This document shows, piece by piece, positions 8,761 to 16,060 of a stretch of DNA of 49,816 nt. Made by a program: the position numbers and the translations under genes. The stretch lies in the IMG/VR virus record IMGVR_UViG_3300040809_000245, positions 1 to 49,816 of that record. One strand, 5' to 3'. The stretch is from a virus. Below the pieces are notes generated by a model that was not told where the DNA came from, did no database searches, and saw only the letters and a list, made by a program, of their open reading frames with translations. Numbering within the stretch: position 1 is the first letter of the stretch; each line of letters starts with the position of its first letter.

Positions 8761-9474
8761 TTAATCCGATTGTGTTATGTCTATATCAAAACTATCACCA
8801 GTTACATCTAAATCTACTGTGTTGTCATAGATACCAGATTGTGTAACATCAATAGTTCCTCCACCGCCAGTAACATTGATTGTAATGCCGTGACCAGCAC
8901 TATCGCCATCTCCATCAACATTTAAAGTAATAGCATTACCTTCATCTGAATTTGCTGAAGTTGTTGCTAATGATGATGAGTTATCTGAAGTTACAGATAT
9001 ATTAGCACTTACACCATCAACAGCAGCAGCGATAACGCTCTTATCTCCTGTAAGTGTAAAACTAATTGTAGATGATGAAGCGTCTGTAACTTCACCAATA
9101 TCAAAATCAAAGGTGTTGTTGTCACCTGTTGTAGTGATATTAAGTGTTACAGTATCACAATCTCCTGATGATGTAGAGCTACAAAGTAAATCAACTGTGT
9201 TTGAGTTACCTGTAAATACCCAAGTACCTGTGTAAGTTGATCCTTTAATTGTAGCGTCAATAGTGTTTGTGTTACCTGTTTGTGTAATACTAAACGTCAT
9301 ATTGTCACCGTTTAAAACCATATCGGCAAGTGAATCACCGACTTCGTTATTTTGCCCGTCTTGTGTAATGTCCAAATCAAGGCCGTCACCGACCTGTTCT
9401 ATATAAATGTCGTTAGCATAAACGTTAAAGCATAATATACTAGCAAATAATGTAATTAACAGTTTATTTAACAT
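8761..9474 (-). CDS. curlin-repeat (CsgA-like) secreted protein, long
   Basis: A 237-aa protein with a signal peptide (about 1-20) and at least eight imperfect Gly/Asn/Asp-rich strands. Examples are IEQVGDGLDLDITQDGQNN, ITQTGNTNTIDATI and IDVTQSGIYDNTVDL. Spacing and the Q-x-G-x-x-N pattern are those of curlin repeats. It is strongly acidic, with many Asp and Thr, and has two Cys about 8 residues apart in a loop. A GAGGAG ribosome site lies within the end of csgG, which it overlaps by 11 nt. It is the main candidate for the amyloid subunit exported through CsgG. Confidence 0.87.
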   Translation of the reverse strand: MLNKLLITLFASILCFNVYANDIYIEQVGDGLDLDITQDGQNNEVGDSLADMVLNGDNMTFSITQTGNTNTIDATIKGSTYTGTWVFTGNSNTVDLLCSSTSSGDCDTVTLNITTTGDNNTFDFDIGEVTDASSSTISFTLTGDKSVIAAAVDGVSANISVTSDNSSSLATTSANSDEGNAITLNVDGDGDSAGHGITINVTGGGGTIDVTQSGIYDNTVDLDVTGDSFDIDITQSD

Positions 9475-10258
9475 TTACTTTTTTCTCCTCTTTAAATTTC
9501 CAAAGGCCTTGTTTTTCGCCTTGTAATATAATTTCTACTACGGCCTGTTCTATGGCTGCTCTTACAGCATAGTTAACAGGTTCGTTTTTTGTTACTCCTG
9601 TTTCAGTTTCTATTGCTCTTGTACCTAAATCTAAAAACTTAAATACAGATGAGCCATATGAAACAGATAATATAGTTTTTTCAACAGCAACTGTAAGTAA
9701 GACTTCTCCTGTAGAAACACTTACTACTCTCATTGAAATAGTTACGTTATCAACTCTATATTGTTGTTGTACTCCTATGCCCAAATATCTAGCACCAGCA
9801 CCGCCAGTTGCTATGTTTGAATCATAACCAACAACACCACCTTCGACAATCAGTCCAGCAAATTTCAAAGGTTTTAATCTTTTACTTTTTTCTTCTTCGT
9901 ATTGTTCTCTTGTCGATCTTATTAATTGTCTTTCTTTAATAAGGTTATCTAATCCAATTCTTTCTACAACTTGAAACCAAGTCCCATTACCTACTTTTTG
10001 TAATGCGTCTATCACCCATACTTCAGCACCTTGTGTGACAGCACTACTTAATTGTGAAAACTTATCACTAGGTTTTCTTTGACCTGTTTTATCTGTAAAT
10101 TGATAAACAGCAATTGTTATTTCAGGTCCATCAAGTGGTTTAATATTATCAAATTTTTCTTGTAACGGAGATAGAGATAGTTTTGGATCCTCTATCTGAG
10201 GTACAGTAGCGCAACCACTTAAACATATAGCTGCTAAAAATAATAATACTTTAAACAT
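9464..10258 (-). CDS. csgG: curli export lipoprotein CsgG
   Basis: A 264-aa outer-membrane lipoprotein. The signal peptide ends in the lipobox LSGC with the lipidated Cys at residue 16. The body matches the CsgG family: ITIAVYQFTDKTGQRKPSD, a region around QGAEVWVIDAL, FQVVERIGLDNLIKERQ, a GGVVGYDSN transmembrane-hairpin region and a VRAAIEQAVVEII helix. Family members form nonameric pores that secrete curli subunits. Its ATG overlaps the csgF stop (TAATG), keeping the F-then-G order of enterobacterial curli operons. The length is close to that of bacterial CsgG (about 275 aa), so a functional pore is plausible. Confidence 0.94.
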   Translation of the reverse strand: MFKVLLFLAAICLSGCATVPQIEDPKLSLSPLQEKFDNIKPLDGPEITIAVYQFTDKTGQRKPSDKFSQLSSAVTQGAEVWVIDALQKVGNGTWFQVVERIGLDNLIKERQLIRSTREQYEEEKSKRLKPLKFAGLIVEGGVVGYDSNIATGGAGARYLGIGVQQQYRVDNVTISMRVVSVSTGEVLLTVAVEKTILSVSYGSSVFKFLDLGTRAIETETGVTKNEPVNYAVRAAIEQAVVEIILQGEKQGLWKFKEEKKVNVK

Positions 10259-10716
10259 TAAAATCCAAAGTCCCCTATGGGCACAGTTAATGTTGTTACC
10301 GTTCCATCTTCTGCTGTAATTGTAATATTAATTGTTCCCAAATCTGTATCTTTAGTCCATACAATTTGAGCACCTTCTATTTCAGCAGTACCAGAATTTT
10401 GTCCAGTATCACTAAACATATTATCAACTAATTGTTTTGATAGATTAGCGTAAATTCTACTTTCAACGTTAGCAATAAAACGATTGATTGTCTTATTGTC
10501 TTCGTCACGTTTAGCCTGTCTTTCAGCGGCTTCTTTGTCTTCTTTTATCTTTTGTTTTCTCTGGTGTTCAAGTTGTTGTATAGATAACACGTGGTTTGAG
10601 TAACCATTTCCACTAAAGGAAGGGTTCTTAAAATCCTGTGTCAATTCACTTGATTGTAATGATGATGAGAATAGTATAATTCCAAAGAAAACACTTAATT
10701 TAATTAGTGTTTTCAT
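10258..10716 (-). CDS. csgF: curli assembly factor CsgF
   Basis: A 152-aa secreted protein with a signal peptide (about 1-22). The mature N-terminus, LTQDFKNPSFSGNGYSN, resembles the CsgF peptide that inserts into and narrows the CsgG pore. A charged helix follows (about 48-75), then a beta-rich end (about 110-150), as in bacterial CsgF. It is the first gene of the curli-like module. No Shine-Dalgarno is visible; a late box CATAAATA ends exactly 5 nt before the ATG, indicating late and probably leaderless expression. CsgE and CsgB equivalents are not found. Confidence 0.88.
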   Translation of the reverse strand: MKTLIKLSVFFGIILFSSSLQSSELTQDFKNPSFSGNGYSNHVLSIQQLEHQRKQKIKEDKEAAERQAKRDEDNKTINRFIANVESRIYANLSKQLVDNMFSDTGQNSGTAEIEGAQIVWTKDTDLGTINITITAEDGTVTTLTVPIGDFGF

Positions 10717-10721
10717 ACTAC

Positions 10722-10729
10722 TATTTATG
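10722..10729 (-). promoter_or_regulatory. T4-type late promoter box (CATAAATA) for the curli module
   Basis: CATAAATA, then GTAGT, then the csgF ATG at 10716. No ribosome site fits between box and start. It places the curli module under late control. Confidence 0.68.
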
Positions 10730-10733
10730 TCTT

Positions 10734-10985
10734 TTAGTCTTTGTTATTCTTCTTTTCTTCTTCTCGGAGTGTTAAGACTGTGTTTAATTTTGCCTTAATT
10801 CTAATTAAGTCATTATCTAGTCTTCTTATCTTGTCTAATAACATAATCAATGCCTTATTTGCTTCACCTAATTTACTTGTAACTTCTTGTGTTATAAAGT
10901 TATAGATAAACCAAATAAACCAACCCATAGCAATAGCGGCCAGTGTCGCAAAACCGTATTGATTAAGTATTTCTAAAACTGTCAT
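10734..10985 (-). CDS. small BhlA/UviB-like membrane protein (holin candidate), copy 2
   Basis: An 83-aa protein with one N-terminal membrane segment (about 10-30, AAIAMGWFIWFIYNF), then a charged helix ending in a Lys-rich tail. It is a diverged tandem duplicate of the next gene upstream, sharing EIL-Q-G, AAI-MG-FI and NDLI-I positions. The layout resembles BhlA/UviB-type holin-like proteins, and it lies beside a spanin pair. The start overlaps the neighbouring stop. A holin role is inferred from shape and context. Confidence 0.7.
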   Translation of the reverse strand: MTVLEILNQYGFATLAAIAMGWFIWFIYNFITQEVTSKLGEANKALIMLLDKIRRLDNDLIRIKAKLNTVLTLREEEKKNNKD

Positions 10986-11260
10986 TAGTCTTTTCTTGCG
11001 TCATTCTTTCCATCAGACCTAGCAATTCTATCTAAATCTGGTTTAAGATGTAATGCTGATGATATTAAAGTATCAATATGTATTAAATCATTATTCATAT
11101 TATCTATTCTATTTTCTAAACCCATAATAATGCCGTGTAAACCTTTTACTGAACCTACAACACCACCTAAAATATACTTTAGAATAATATAAATGAAACC
11201 ACCCATTGTTATGGCAGCTGCAACTGGTAATCCAAACTGTGTTAGTATTTCAAAAAACAT
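10985..11260 (-). CDS. small BhlA/UviB-like membrane protein (holin candidate), copy 1
   Basis: A 91-aa protein with a hydrophobic N-terminal half (AAAITMGGFIYIILKYILGG, about 14-33) and an amphipathic helix after it. It is paralogous to the gene at 10734, so this phage keeps two versions. In other phages, paired holin-like proteins can act as holin and antiholin; that role here is inference. No enzyme-like motif is present. Confidence 0.7.
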   Translation of the reverse strand: MFFEILTQFGLPVAAAITMGGFIYIILKYILGGVVGSVKGLHGIIMGLENRIDNMNNDLIHIDTLISSALHLKPDLDRIARSDGKNDARKD

Positions 11261-11266
11261 TATATC

Positions 11267-11467
11267 TTATTTACTTCCGCCAATGTAACCACCAATAACA
11301 CCTATCAATCCTGTAACAGACATCTTCATCAATGTTATTACACTTTCATCTACTGGTCTGTTTTCTTCTAGTGCTACCCAATAATCTCCTATGATAATAA
11401 CTCCAAGAAGTAATAATACACCACTTGTTATTAATAAAATCACTATATCTTTAAAATTTTTAATCAT
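11267..11467 (-). CDS. small two-helix membrane protein, holin-like
   Basis: A 66-aa protein with two hydrophobic segments (about 8-28 and 48-64), the second Gly-rich (GLIGVIGGYIGG). I use the ATG at 11467, which has an AGGAG ribosome site and overlaps the o-spanin stop. A longer frame from 11509 would run through the o-spanin gene without such a site. Size, topology and position just after the spanins fit a holin. The sequence is not assigned to a named family. Confidence 0.72.
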   Translation of the reverse strand: MIKNFKDIVILLITSGVLLLLGVIIIGDYWVALEENRPVDESVITLMKMSVTGLIGVIGGYIGGSK

Positions 11468-11849
11468 TATTTTTCTCCTTTGGTTCGTAATACTCTTTAT
11501 ACTTATCAAGTATATCGTTTGTAATTTTTAATTGATTTCTTATTTGAGCAAAGTTTTTTGCTATCAATTGATAGTCATTATCTGTTAGACCAAATAACAC
11601 AGGATCAAGTCCTTGTTCTTCCATCTTCTTAAATACTTCATCAGCATTTTCAGATGTTATGATTATCCATTTAATCTTTTCTAACTGTAGAGGTGTAGGC
11701 TTCTCTAATTGAAGCTCTTGTCTTTTTACTTCTTCCTTAAATATACTTAACTTCTTAACGCCTGAGCAGTTAGTAAGGAATATACTTAGGATTACTAATA
11801 GAAGGACATTCAGGATTGATTTCTGATTTCTTCGTAGCATTCTTTTCAC
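11460..11849 (-). CDS. probable outer-membrane spanin lipoprotein (Rz1-like)
   Basis: A 129-aa lipoprotein whose signal sequence ends in the lipobox LTNC with Cys28. The mature part is helical and charged. The gene begins inside the 3' end of the i-spanin gene in another frame (80-nt overlap), the classic nested Rz/Rz1 layout. In such pairs this partner sits in the outer membrane and joins the i-spanin across the periplasm for membrane fusion at lysis. It is longer than most Rz1 proteins and not Pro-rich, so the call rests on the lipobox and arrangement. Confidence 0.72.
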   Translation of the reverse strand: MKRMLRRNQKSILNVLLLVILSIFLTNCSGVKKLSIFKEEVKRQELQLEKPTPLQLEKIKWIIITSENADEVFKKMEEQGLDPVLFGLTDNDYQLIAKNFAQIRNQLKITNDILDKYKEYYEPKEKNND

Positions 11850-12228
11850 TTTCAGTTAATGGTGATCCACTAGCAATCTCTATACATCTTGTAGCGTTAT
11901 CACTGCCTTTGTTTATAATTCTTTCTATGACCTTTGTTCTATCAATAGCCAGTTTACCAATATCTCTATCTTTCTTTGAAAATCTTTTGTCTAAATCGTC
12001 TAAATCTTTTTTAAGATTACCAACTAATTCGTTTATCTTTTTGTTTGCTTCTAGTATTTCAGCAAAGTCTTTCTTTTGATTTTCTATAACTTGTTTTTGT
12101 TCACTAATAGCAGATTCAAGTTTAACTGCGTTCTCTTTCAAAATTACATTATCTCTTTGTAATTTTAAGACATAGGCACCAGCACCAAGTAAAGACGTAA
12201 TGATAATGCCTATGAATATTAATCTCAT
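11770..12228 (-). CDS. probable inner-membrane spanin (Rz-like)
   Basis: A 152-aa protein with one N-terminal membrane helix (about 2-20) and a long periplasmic coiled coil (about 22-110). Two Cys lie toward the C-terminus. This is the normal i-spanin shape. The downstream lipoprotein gene starts inside it in a different frame. Its ATG directly follows the stop of the 36-aa gene upstream. Known spanins complete lysis by fusing the inner and outer membranes. Confidence 0.76.
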   Translation of the reverse strand: MRLIFIGIIITSLLGAGAYVLKLQRDNVILKENAVKLESAISEQKQVIENQKKDFAEILEANKKINELVGNLKKDLDDLDKRFSKKDRDIGKLAIDRTKVIERIINKGSDNATRCIEIASGSPLTESEKNATKKSEINPECPSISNPKYIPY

Positions 12229-12339
12229 TTATTTTTTCCAAAATTTAAGTTTATCAGTTAGTTCTATCAAGTCTTCAAACTTCTCGTTTACATACCAACC
12301 TAATATAAAACCGATAACTAGTCCTATTGTTAAAAACAT
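12229..12339 (-). CDS. 36-aa single-helix membrane peptide
   Basis: A short gene starting MFLTIGLVIGFILGWYV: one membrane helix, then an acidic/basic amphipathic tail. A GGAGA ribosome site lies in the end of the DUF1353 gene, and the stop TAA is followed directly by the spanin ATG, so it sits tightly in the operon. It may assist lysis, but nothing beyond membrane location can be said. Confidence 0.68.
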   Translation of the reverse strand: MFLTIGLVIGFILGWYVNEKFEDLIELTDKLKFWKK

Positions 12340-12340
12340 A

Positions 12341-12922
12341 TTAGTCTCCTATTTTAGCGTTTCTTTTTCTATGACCATTCCACGCAACAAAGCCACCTAT
12401 TCTTAATGACCAATACGCTAAGTAGTTCATAAAATAGAAACCGTTTACTTCTATGTTTATATCTCTAAAGATTTGATCTGCTTTTTTCTGATCAACTAAT
12501 AGAAGTGAACCTGATTTATCTGCTGGTTTACAAGCAGTGTACTTGTACATATAATCGTGTACAAGACCACCAATTAATAATACGCCAACTGGTGAAAAAA
12601 ATGTTCTTAAAAATTTAGGTATACTTGCACCATCAAATTGAAAACCTTTTGGTATTACATACTCGACACCATTTATATTATATCTCCAGTTCTTTGTTAG
12701 TTCCCAATTTCTTGTTGATAATAACCACATTGCAATACCTTTCCAAAATCCTTTACCTTTTGTTTTAATCGGTATAGGTTTTAGTTGAGGCATTTCTTCA
12801 TATTTAAATGTGATATTACTTTTTCTTTTATCTAATAAGTTTATAAGAAAACCTATTATTACAAATAATATAAGTAATGACCATTGCCAAAACTTCATTG
12901 CTAAAGTTAATAATAGTTCCAT
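12341..12922 (-). CDS. DUF1353-family protein with N-terminal membrane helix
   Basis: A 193-aa protein with a membrane segment near the N-terminus (about 14-30). A DUF1353-like domain follows, marked by YVIPKGFQFDGASIP (about 100-114) and the GLVHDYMY motif further on. Its conserved His-Asp recalls metal-site residues, but the family activity is not established. An AAGGA ribosome site precedes the ATG. It heads the lysis-like group (small membrane peptide, spanins, holin-like proteins), so a role at the cell envelope is plausible but unproven. Confidence 0.75.
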   Translation of the reverse strand: MELLLTLAMKFWQWSLLILFVIIGFLINLLDKRKSNITFKYEEMPQLKPIPIKTKGKGFWKGIAMWLLSTRNWELTKNWRYNINGVEYVIPKGFQFDGASIPKFLRTFFSPVGVLLIGGLVHDYMYKYTACKPADKSGSLLLVDQKKADQIFRDINIEVNGFYFMNYLAYWSLRIGGFVAWNGHRKRNAKIGD

Positions 12923-12923
12923 A

Positions 12924-13199
12924 TTAATCCTTTTGTTTACGTTTTATGTTTTTTTCACCTGTTGATCTAAAGTCAGGTTTTATTGCAGGTGTTTTAATTT
13001 TCTGTGCTGTTACCATAGGTTTATACGTTCCTATTCCACGTCCACTATAAGTTGCTGATAAAGATGGCATTGTAGTTGCATATCTCCTATTTGGAAAAAA
13101 TTGACTACCGCCCATAGATGACATAGGTTTAAAAGTATCTATAGGACCAATACCAAAACCTCTCATGTATTCTCTTAACTGTTTAAAAGATTTACTCAT
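12924..13199 (-). CDS. small basic protein with capsid-targeting-like N-terminus
   Basis: A 91-aa Gly/Arg/Lys-rich protein of unknown family. It starts MSKSFKQLRE, which has the SFK-x-LxE pattern shared by several genes up to 25853 and resembling the T4 capsid-targeting peptide that ends in an LxE cleavage site. The rest is low in helix and rich in Ser, Arg and Gly. It overlaps the next gene by 8 nt. Confidence 0.65.
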   Translation of the reverse strand: MSKSFKQLREYMRGFGIGPIDTFKPMSSMGGSQFFPNRRYATTMPSLSATYSGRGIGTYKPMVTAQKIKTPAIKPDFRSTGEKNIKRKQKD

Positions 13200-13650
13200 A
13201 TTTTGTTAATAGTGATAAGGCAGCTTCGTTTCTAAATTCTTCGGATACTGTAGTTGTGATTTGATTATCTACAACATATCTAAATGCTTTTATACCAAAG
13301 TCTTCAGTATATGTGCCTTTTTCTTTTTTTGATTTTATATTATTTAAAATAGGTTTAATTTGAGTTTCTTCTATTTCTTGGTTTGAACAGATTTTATTAA
13401 CAACGTTTTCTAATTCTACTCTATCATAGTCTTCACGTTTTAATAATTTTGTTAAATCTTTTTTCTTCTTTTTTATATGTACACCAGGTTCATGTGCAGG
13501 CGGCATAGCAACATTTGATCCATCACCTACTGCATTTGCGGGTGCTTCTTCAGGCACACAGTTAGGTACCATTCTGTCACCTTTTTTCTTTTGACCAACT
13601 TGTTTATAACCTTTCCAACAAGCCTCTCTCATATCTTTAAAACTTTTCAT
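13192..13650 (-). CDS. conserved marine-phage protein with CWKGYKQ motif
   Basis: A 152-aa protein. It begins MKSFKDMREACWKGYKQ, followed by a Lys-rich stretch and VPNCVPEE, a module I recognise at the N-terminus of various marine myophage proteins. The middle has a KKKKK-type basic patch and the end is helical. The SFK-x-x-xE start fits the putative capsid-targeting group, although the cleavage position holds Met rather than Ile or Leu. Function unknown; a virion core protein is inferred. Confidence 0.7.
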   Translation of the reverse strand: MKSFKDMREACWKGYKQVGQKKKGDRMVPNCVPEEAPANAVGDGSNVAMPPAHEPGVHIKKKKKDLTKLLKREDYDRVELENVVNKICSNQEIEETQIKPILNNIKSKKEKGTYTEDFGIKAFRYVVDNQITTTVSEEFRNEAALSLLTKYE

Positions 13651-14240
13651 TATAATTTTATCCTCTCTATGTTATCCTCTGATACAATAATTTTTTGTTT
13701 TGTATCTTCATTTATAACATGATATAGATTTACACCAAAATAATTATCAAACGGTTTTTGATTTTCAATTGTATAAACAATGTCACCTACATCAGCAGTT
13801 TTAGAACCTTCTAAATCCTCTAATTTATCAATCATAATATATCTGCCTTCAGGTAGATAATCAAACCCAACTGACTCTTTTATATCATCATTATATGCTA
13901 CTAAATCATTTTCAACAAGATGTTTATATAAAGCTTTTTCTATTTCAATAGCGTTTACATCTTTATTTTCTTTTAGTAACAATGCAAGAGCGGCTGCATA
14001 TGAAGCAAACTTTGTTTTACCACCTGGTAATAATCCTAGTAATCTTTTTAAATTAAAAACAAATCTATGTAAAATAGTATAACTATCTTTTTCTTTAGCA
14101 GTCACCAACTCTTTTGTTTTTCTTAACACTTTACCATTGTCATCAATTATTCCATACCTATAAGCATCATGTTTATTCCAAGGAGTAACTAATAGTTTAA
14201 TTACTCGATAAGTGATCAATAAATCTATGGCTCGTCCCAT
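13650..14240 (-). CDS. conserved T4-like marine phage protein, unknown function
   Basis: A 196-aa protein beginning MGRAIDLLITYRVIKLLVTPW. A helical part (about 50-110, with a PGGKTKFASYAAALALL segment) precedes a beta-rich end. The overall look matches proteins found widely in marine T4-like phages without a known role. Overlapping TAATG junctions tie it to its neighbours. Position among putative virion genes suggests a structural or morphogenesis role; this is inference. Confidence 0.7.
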   Translation of the reverse strand: MGRAIDLLITYRVIKLLVTPWNKHDAYRYGIIDDNGKVLRKTKELVTAKEKDSYTILHRFVFNLKRLLGLLPGGKTKFASYAAALALLLKENKDVNAIEIEKALYKHLVENDLVAYNDDIKESVGFDYLPEGRYIMIDKLEDLEGSKTADVGDIVYTIENQKPFDNYFGVNLYHVINEDTKQKIIVSEDNIERIKL

Positions 14241-14602
14241 TATATTTCCTCTAAATTTGATAACAAAGTTTTATTTACTTTAATATTAGGCAACTCATCT
14301 GGTAATATAATATTTAAATATTGTAAGAAAGTTTTTAATATTGACCAATACTCTCTTTCAATTTTAAATAATAATAATGTAGCTGCTGCCTCATTACCAA
14401 ATACGTTTGTTAATACAATAATATGATTTAAAACTAATCTAGTTTTCAATTCACCTGTAGTGTTATATTTACGAAATAGACGTTTAAGATATTTAAATCT
14501 TTTTACATCTTCATAAAACTCATGTTCACTATCTAAATTAGGAACATTATAGTTTTTTATGGCGTAAAATAACCAGTTCTTCTTTGTTATTCTATCAAAC
14601 AT
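14240..14602 (-). CDS. conserved small helical protein, unknown function
   Basis: A 120-aa, mainly helical protein with a YEDVKRFKYLKRLFRKYN segment (about 30-47) and a hydrophobic helix near LNHIIVLTNVFG. A GAGGAA site precedes the next gene. I recognise the pattern as common beside the preceding family in marine myophages, but no function can be assigned. Confidence 0.68.
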   Translation of the reverse strand: MFDRITKKNWLFYAIKNYNVPNLDSEHEFYEDVKRFKYLKRLFRKYNTTGELKTRLVLNHIIVLTNVFGNEAAATLLLFKIEREYWSILKTFLQYLNIILPDELPNIKVNKTLLSNLEEI

Positions 14603-15039
14603 TAGCCAAGCTCTGCATAAACTTTAACAGCGCCGTTTTGTAATGTTTCGTATTTACCTTTTAGTTTTAACTCTTTACCTAATTTATGACTAATACCATC
14701 ATCATTTATATCAGAGCCGTCTGTGTCTTTACCAAAACGGCCACCATTAAATACTAAAGCACTTTCAAAGTTACCTTGTTTACCTTCAATTGTTATTGAG
14801 TCTTTTAATTGTAATCCGATTGTTCTTAATTTTGTTTCCAATTGAGAAAGAGCACTTTCGGGTTGCAAATATTCTCCGTCAGCAATAGAGCTGACAAATC
14901 TATTTGCTCTATCTAAGACTTCAGGTAGATGTATATTGTGTATACCAATCGAACTATCCTCTGGAGAGTTAGAAGTGGTAGTACCAACTTGTCCACCCAT
15001 GTAAGAGCCTTCTTTTACGTGTTGTTTAAATGTTTTCAT
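14602..15039 (-). CDS. putative internal or virion protein with targeting-like N-terminus
   Basis: A 145-aa protein starting MKTFKQHVKEGS, close to the T4 capsid-targeting decapeptide MKTYQEFIAE, with VKE in place of IAE. A Ser/Thr/Gly-rich linker and a compact alpha/beta part follow. A GGAGAAAA ribosome site precedes the ATG. Packaging inside the head is inferred only from the N-terminus. Confidence 0.68.
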   Translation of the reverse strand: MKTFKQHVKEGSYMGGQVGTTTSNSPEDSSIGIHNIHLPEVLDRANRFVSSIADGEYLQPESALSQLETKLRTIGLQLKDSITIEGKQGNFESALVFNGGRFGKDTDGSDINDDGISHKLGKELKLKGKYETLQNGAVKVYAELG

Positions 15040-15203
15040 TTTTCTCCTCTTTTTAATTCGTCTTTTAATTTTTTAAAAGACTTTCCACCTATAAGGTCTT
15101 CTTCAACCTCTTTCATATTATCTTCTTCTATTTTATCAAACTGACTAGTGTTTGGTGTGTTGTTAGCCAATTCTTCTAAAAAATCGTTGATATTTTCTTT
15201 CAT
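15036..15203 (-). CDS. 55-aa acidic peptide
   Basis: A short gene joined at both ends by ATGA overlaps. The peptide starts MKENINDFLEELANN and is acidic and helical, with KSFKKLKDEL near its end. The double coupling is the main reason to call it real. No function is recognised. Confidence 0.65.
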   Translation of the reverse strand: MKENINDFLEELANNTPNTSQFDKIEEDNMKEVEEDLIGGKSFKKLKDELKRGEK

Positions 15204-15508
15204 TTATCACCCTCGTTCAATAATTTTGCCTCTTCCTTTTGCTTAATCTCTAGTGCTTTTGCCGCCTTTGTATTAGGCAATGGTTTGTCACTAGGCAATT
15301 CAGATGTACCATTCTTAATTACTTGATCAAAGTTATCATCAGCTGCTATTAATTTATTTACTTGTTGCAAAGCGCCATGAACAGCATTTAAATTATTTCT
15401 CAATATTTGTGTTTCTTTTTCAAAAGCTTGAATTTTTCCACTCAAATCATCAAAAGATTTTTGAAGTAAATTTTTTTCTTTAATCAAAGTTTGTGAGCTA
15501 ATTCCCAT
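15200..15508 (-). CDS. small coiled-coil protein
   Basis: A 102-aa protein, helical throughout, with heptads from about 8 to 55 (KNLLQKSFDDLSGKIQAFEK) and a Lys/Glu tail. An AGGAG ribosome site precedes the ATG. It lies directly after a fibre-like structural gene. It could be a chaperone or structural rod; no family is recognised. Confidence 0.68.
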   Translation of the reverse strand: MGISSQTLIKEKNLLQKSFDDLSGKIQAFEKETQILRNNLNAVHGALQQVNKLIAADDNFDQVIKNGTSELPSDKPLPNTKAAKALEIKQKEEAKLLNEGDK

Positions 15509-15526
15509 AATATCTCCTATAATCTA

Positions 15527-15985
15527 TTAAGCAACACCATATGCGTTACCAGCAATAATGTTCCATTGTGAATTTTTAAATAATAAAGTAACCGTTTCTC
15601 CTTCAGCGTCTAAAGTTACACTTCCATGACCTCTTAAATTAGTAGGTGTAATAGTTTGTAAGTTTGTGCCTGAAGCTGAAATGTTTATAAACGTTTTAAT
15701 TTGTCCATCAGAACCATCTGCTAATGAAATATTACCTGTTGATGAAGCACCATCTATTTCAGTAATCGCTGAAGTTACGTTTGCAACTTGTGATGAACCA
15801 TCAGCAGTTATTGTTTGTGAAGCTTGTGCTAAACCTAACCAAGATGGTATATTGTTAAACACATTTTCTGCTGATATTTTTTTGTTGATTGGAGTACCAC
15901 TTGGGTCATCCACTACGTGAAACAAGTCAGCTGATGCTAACGAGTCACCTAAATCGGTCAATGCCGTTATTTTTTTGTCTGCCAT
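15527..15985 (-). CDS. putative tail-fibre or other virion structural protein
   Basis: A 152-aa protein opening with KKITALTDLGDSLASADLFH, a start typical of phage fibre and virion surface proteins. A Gly/Ser/Thr-rich beta region follows (NISLADGSDG, TFINISASGTNL) and a TLLFKNSQWNIIAG end like the tip domains of such proteins. An AGGAG ribosome site lies before the ATG. The upstream leader contains three hairpins (16002-16083). Confidence 0.68.
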   Translation of the reverse strand: MADKKITALTDLGDSLASADLFHVVDDPSGTPINKKISAENVFNNIPSWLGLAQASQTITADGSSQVANVTSAITEIDGASSTGNISLADGSDGQIKTFINISASGTNLQTITPTNLRGHGSVTLDAEGETVTLLFKNSQWNIIAGNAYGVA

Positions 15986-16001
15986 TTTTTTCTCCTGTTA
16001 A

Positions 16002-16037
16002 CCCTTTCGGGAATGCTACTCTAGGTATTTGCCTAGA
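16002..16037 (-). other. two hairpins in the leader of the fibre-like gene
   Basis: On the minus strand, TCTAGG/CCTAGA pair around a short loop (16020-16037), and CCC-GAAA-GGG (16002-16011) forms a tiny GNRA-loop hairpin 5 nt before the ribosome site. They may tune translation or protect the RNA; this is inference. Confidence 0.4.
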
Positions 16038-16060
16038 TCAATTTGTTCATATAGTATATA

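Noticed and set aside
11460-11509. Longer start (11509) for the holin-like gene and longer start (29746) for the gene after uvsX
   Set aside because: The extra residues lie inside neighbouring genes. For the holin-like gene the ribosome site points to the shorter start; for the gene after uvsX the choice rests on the normal small overlap.
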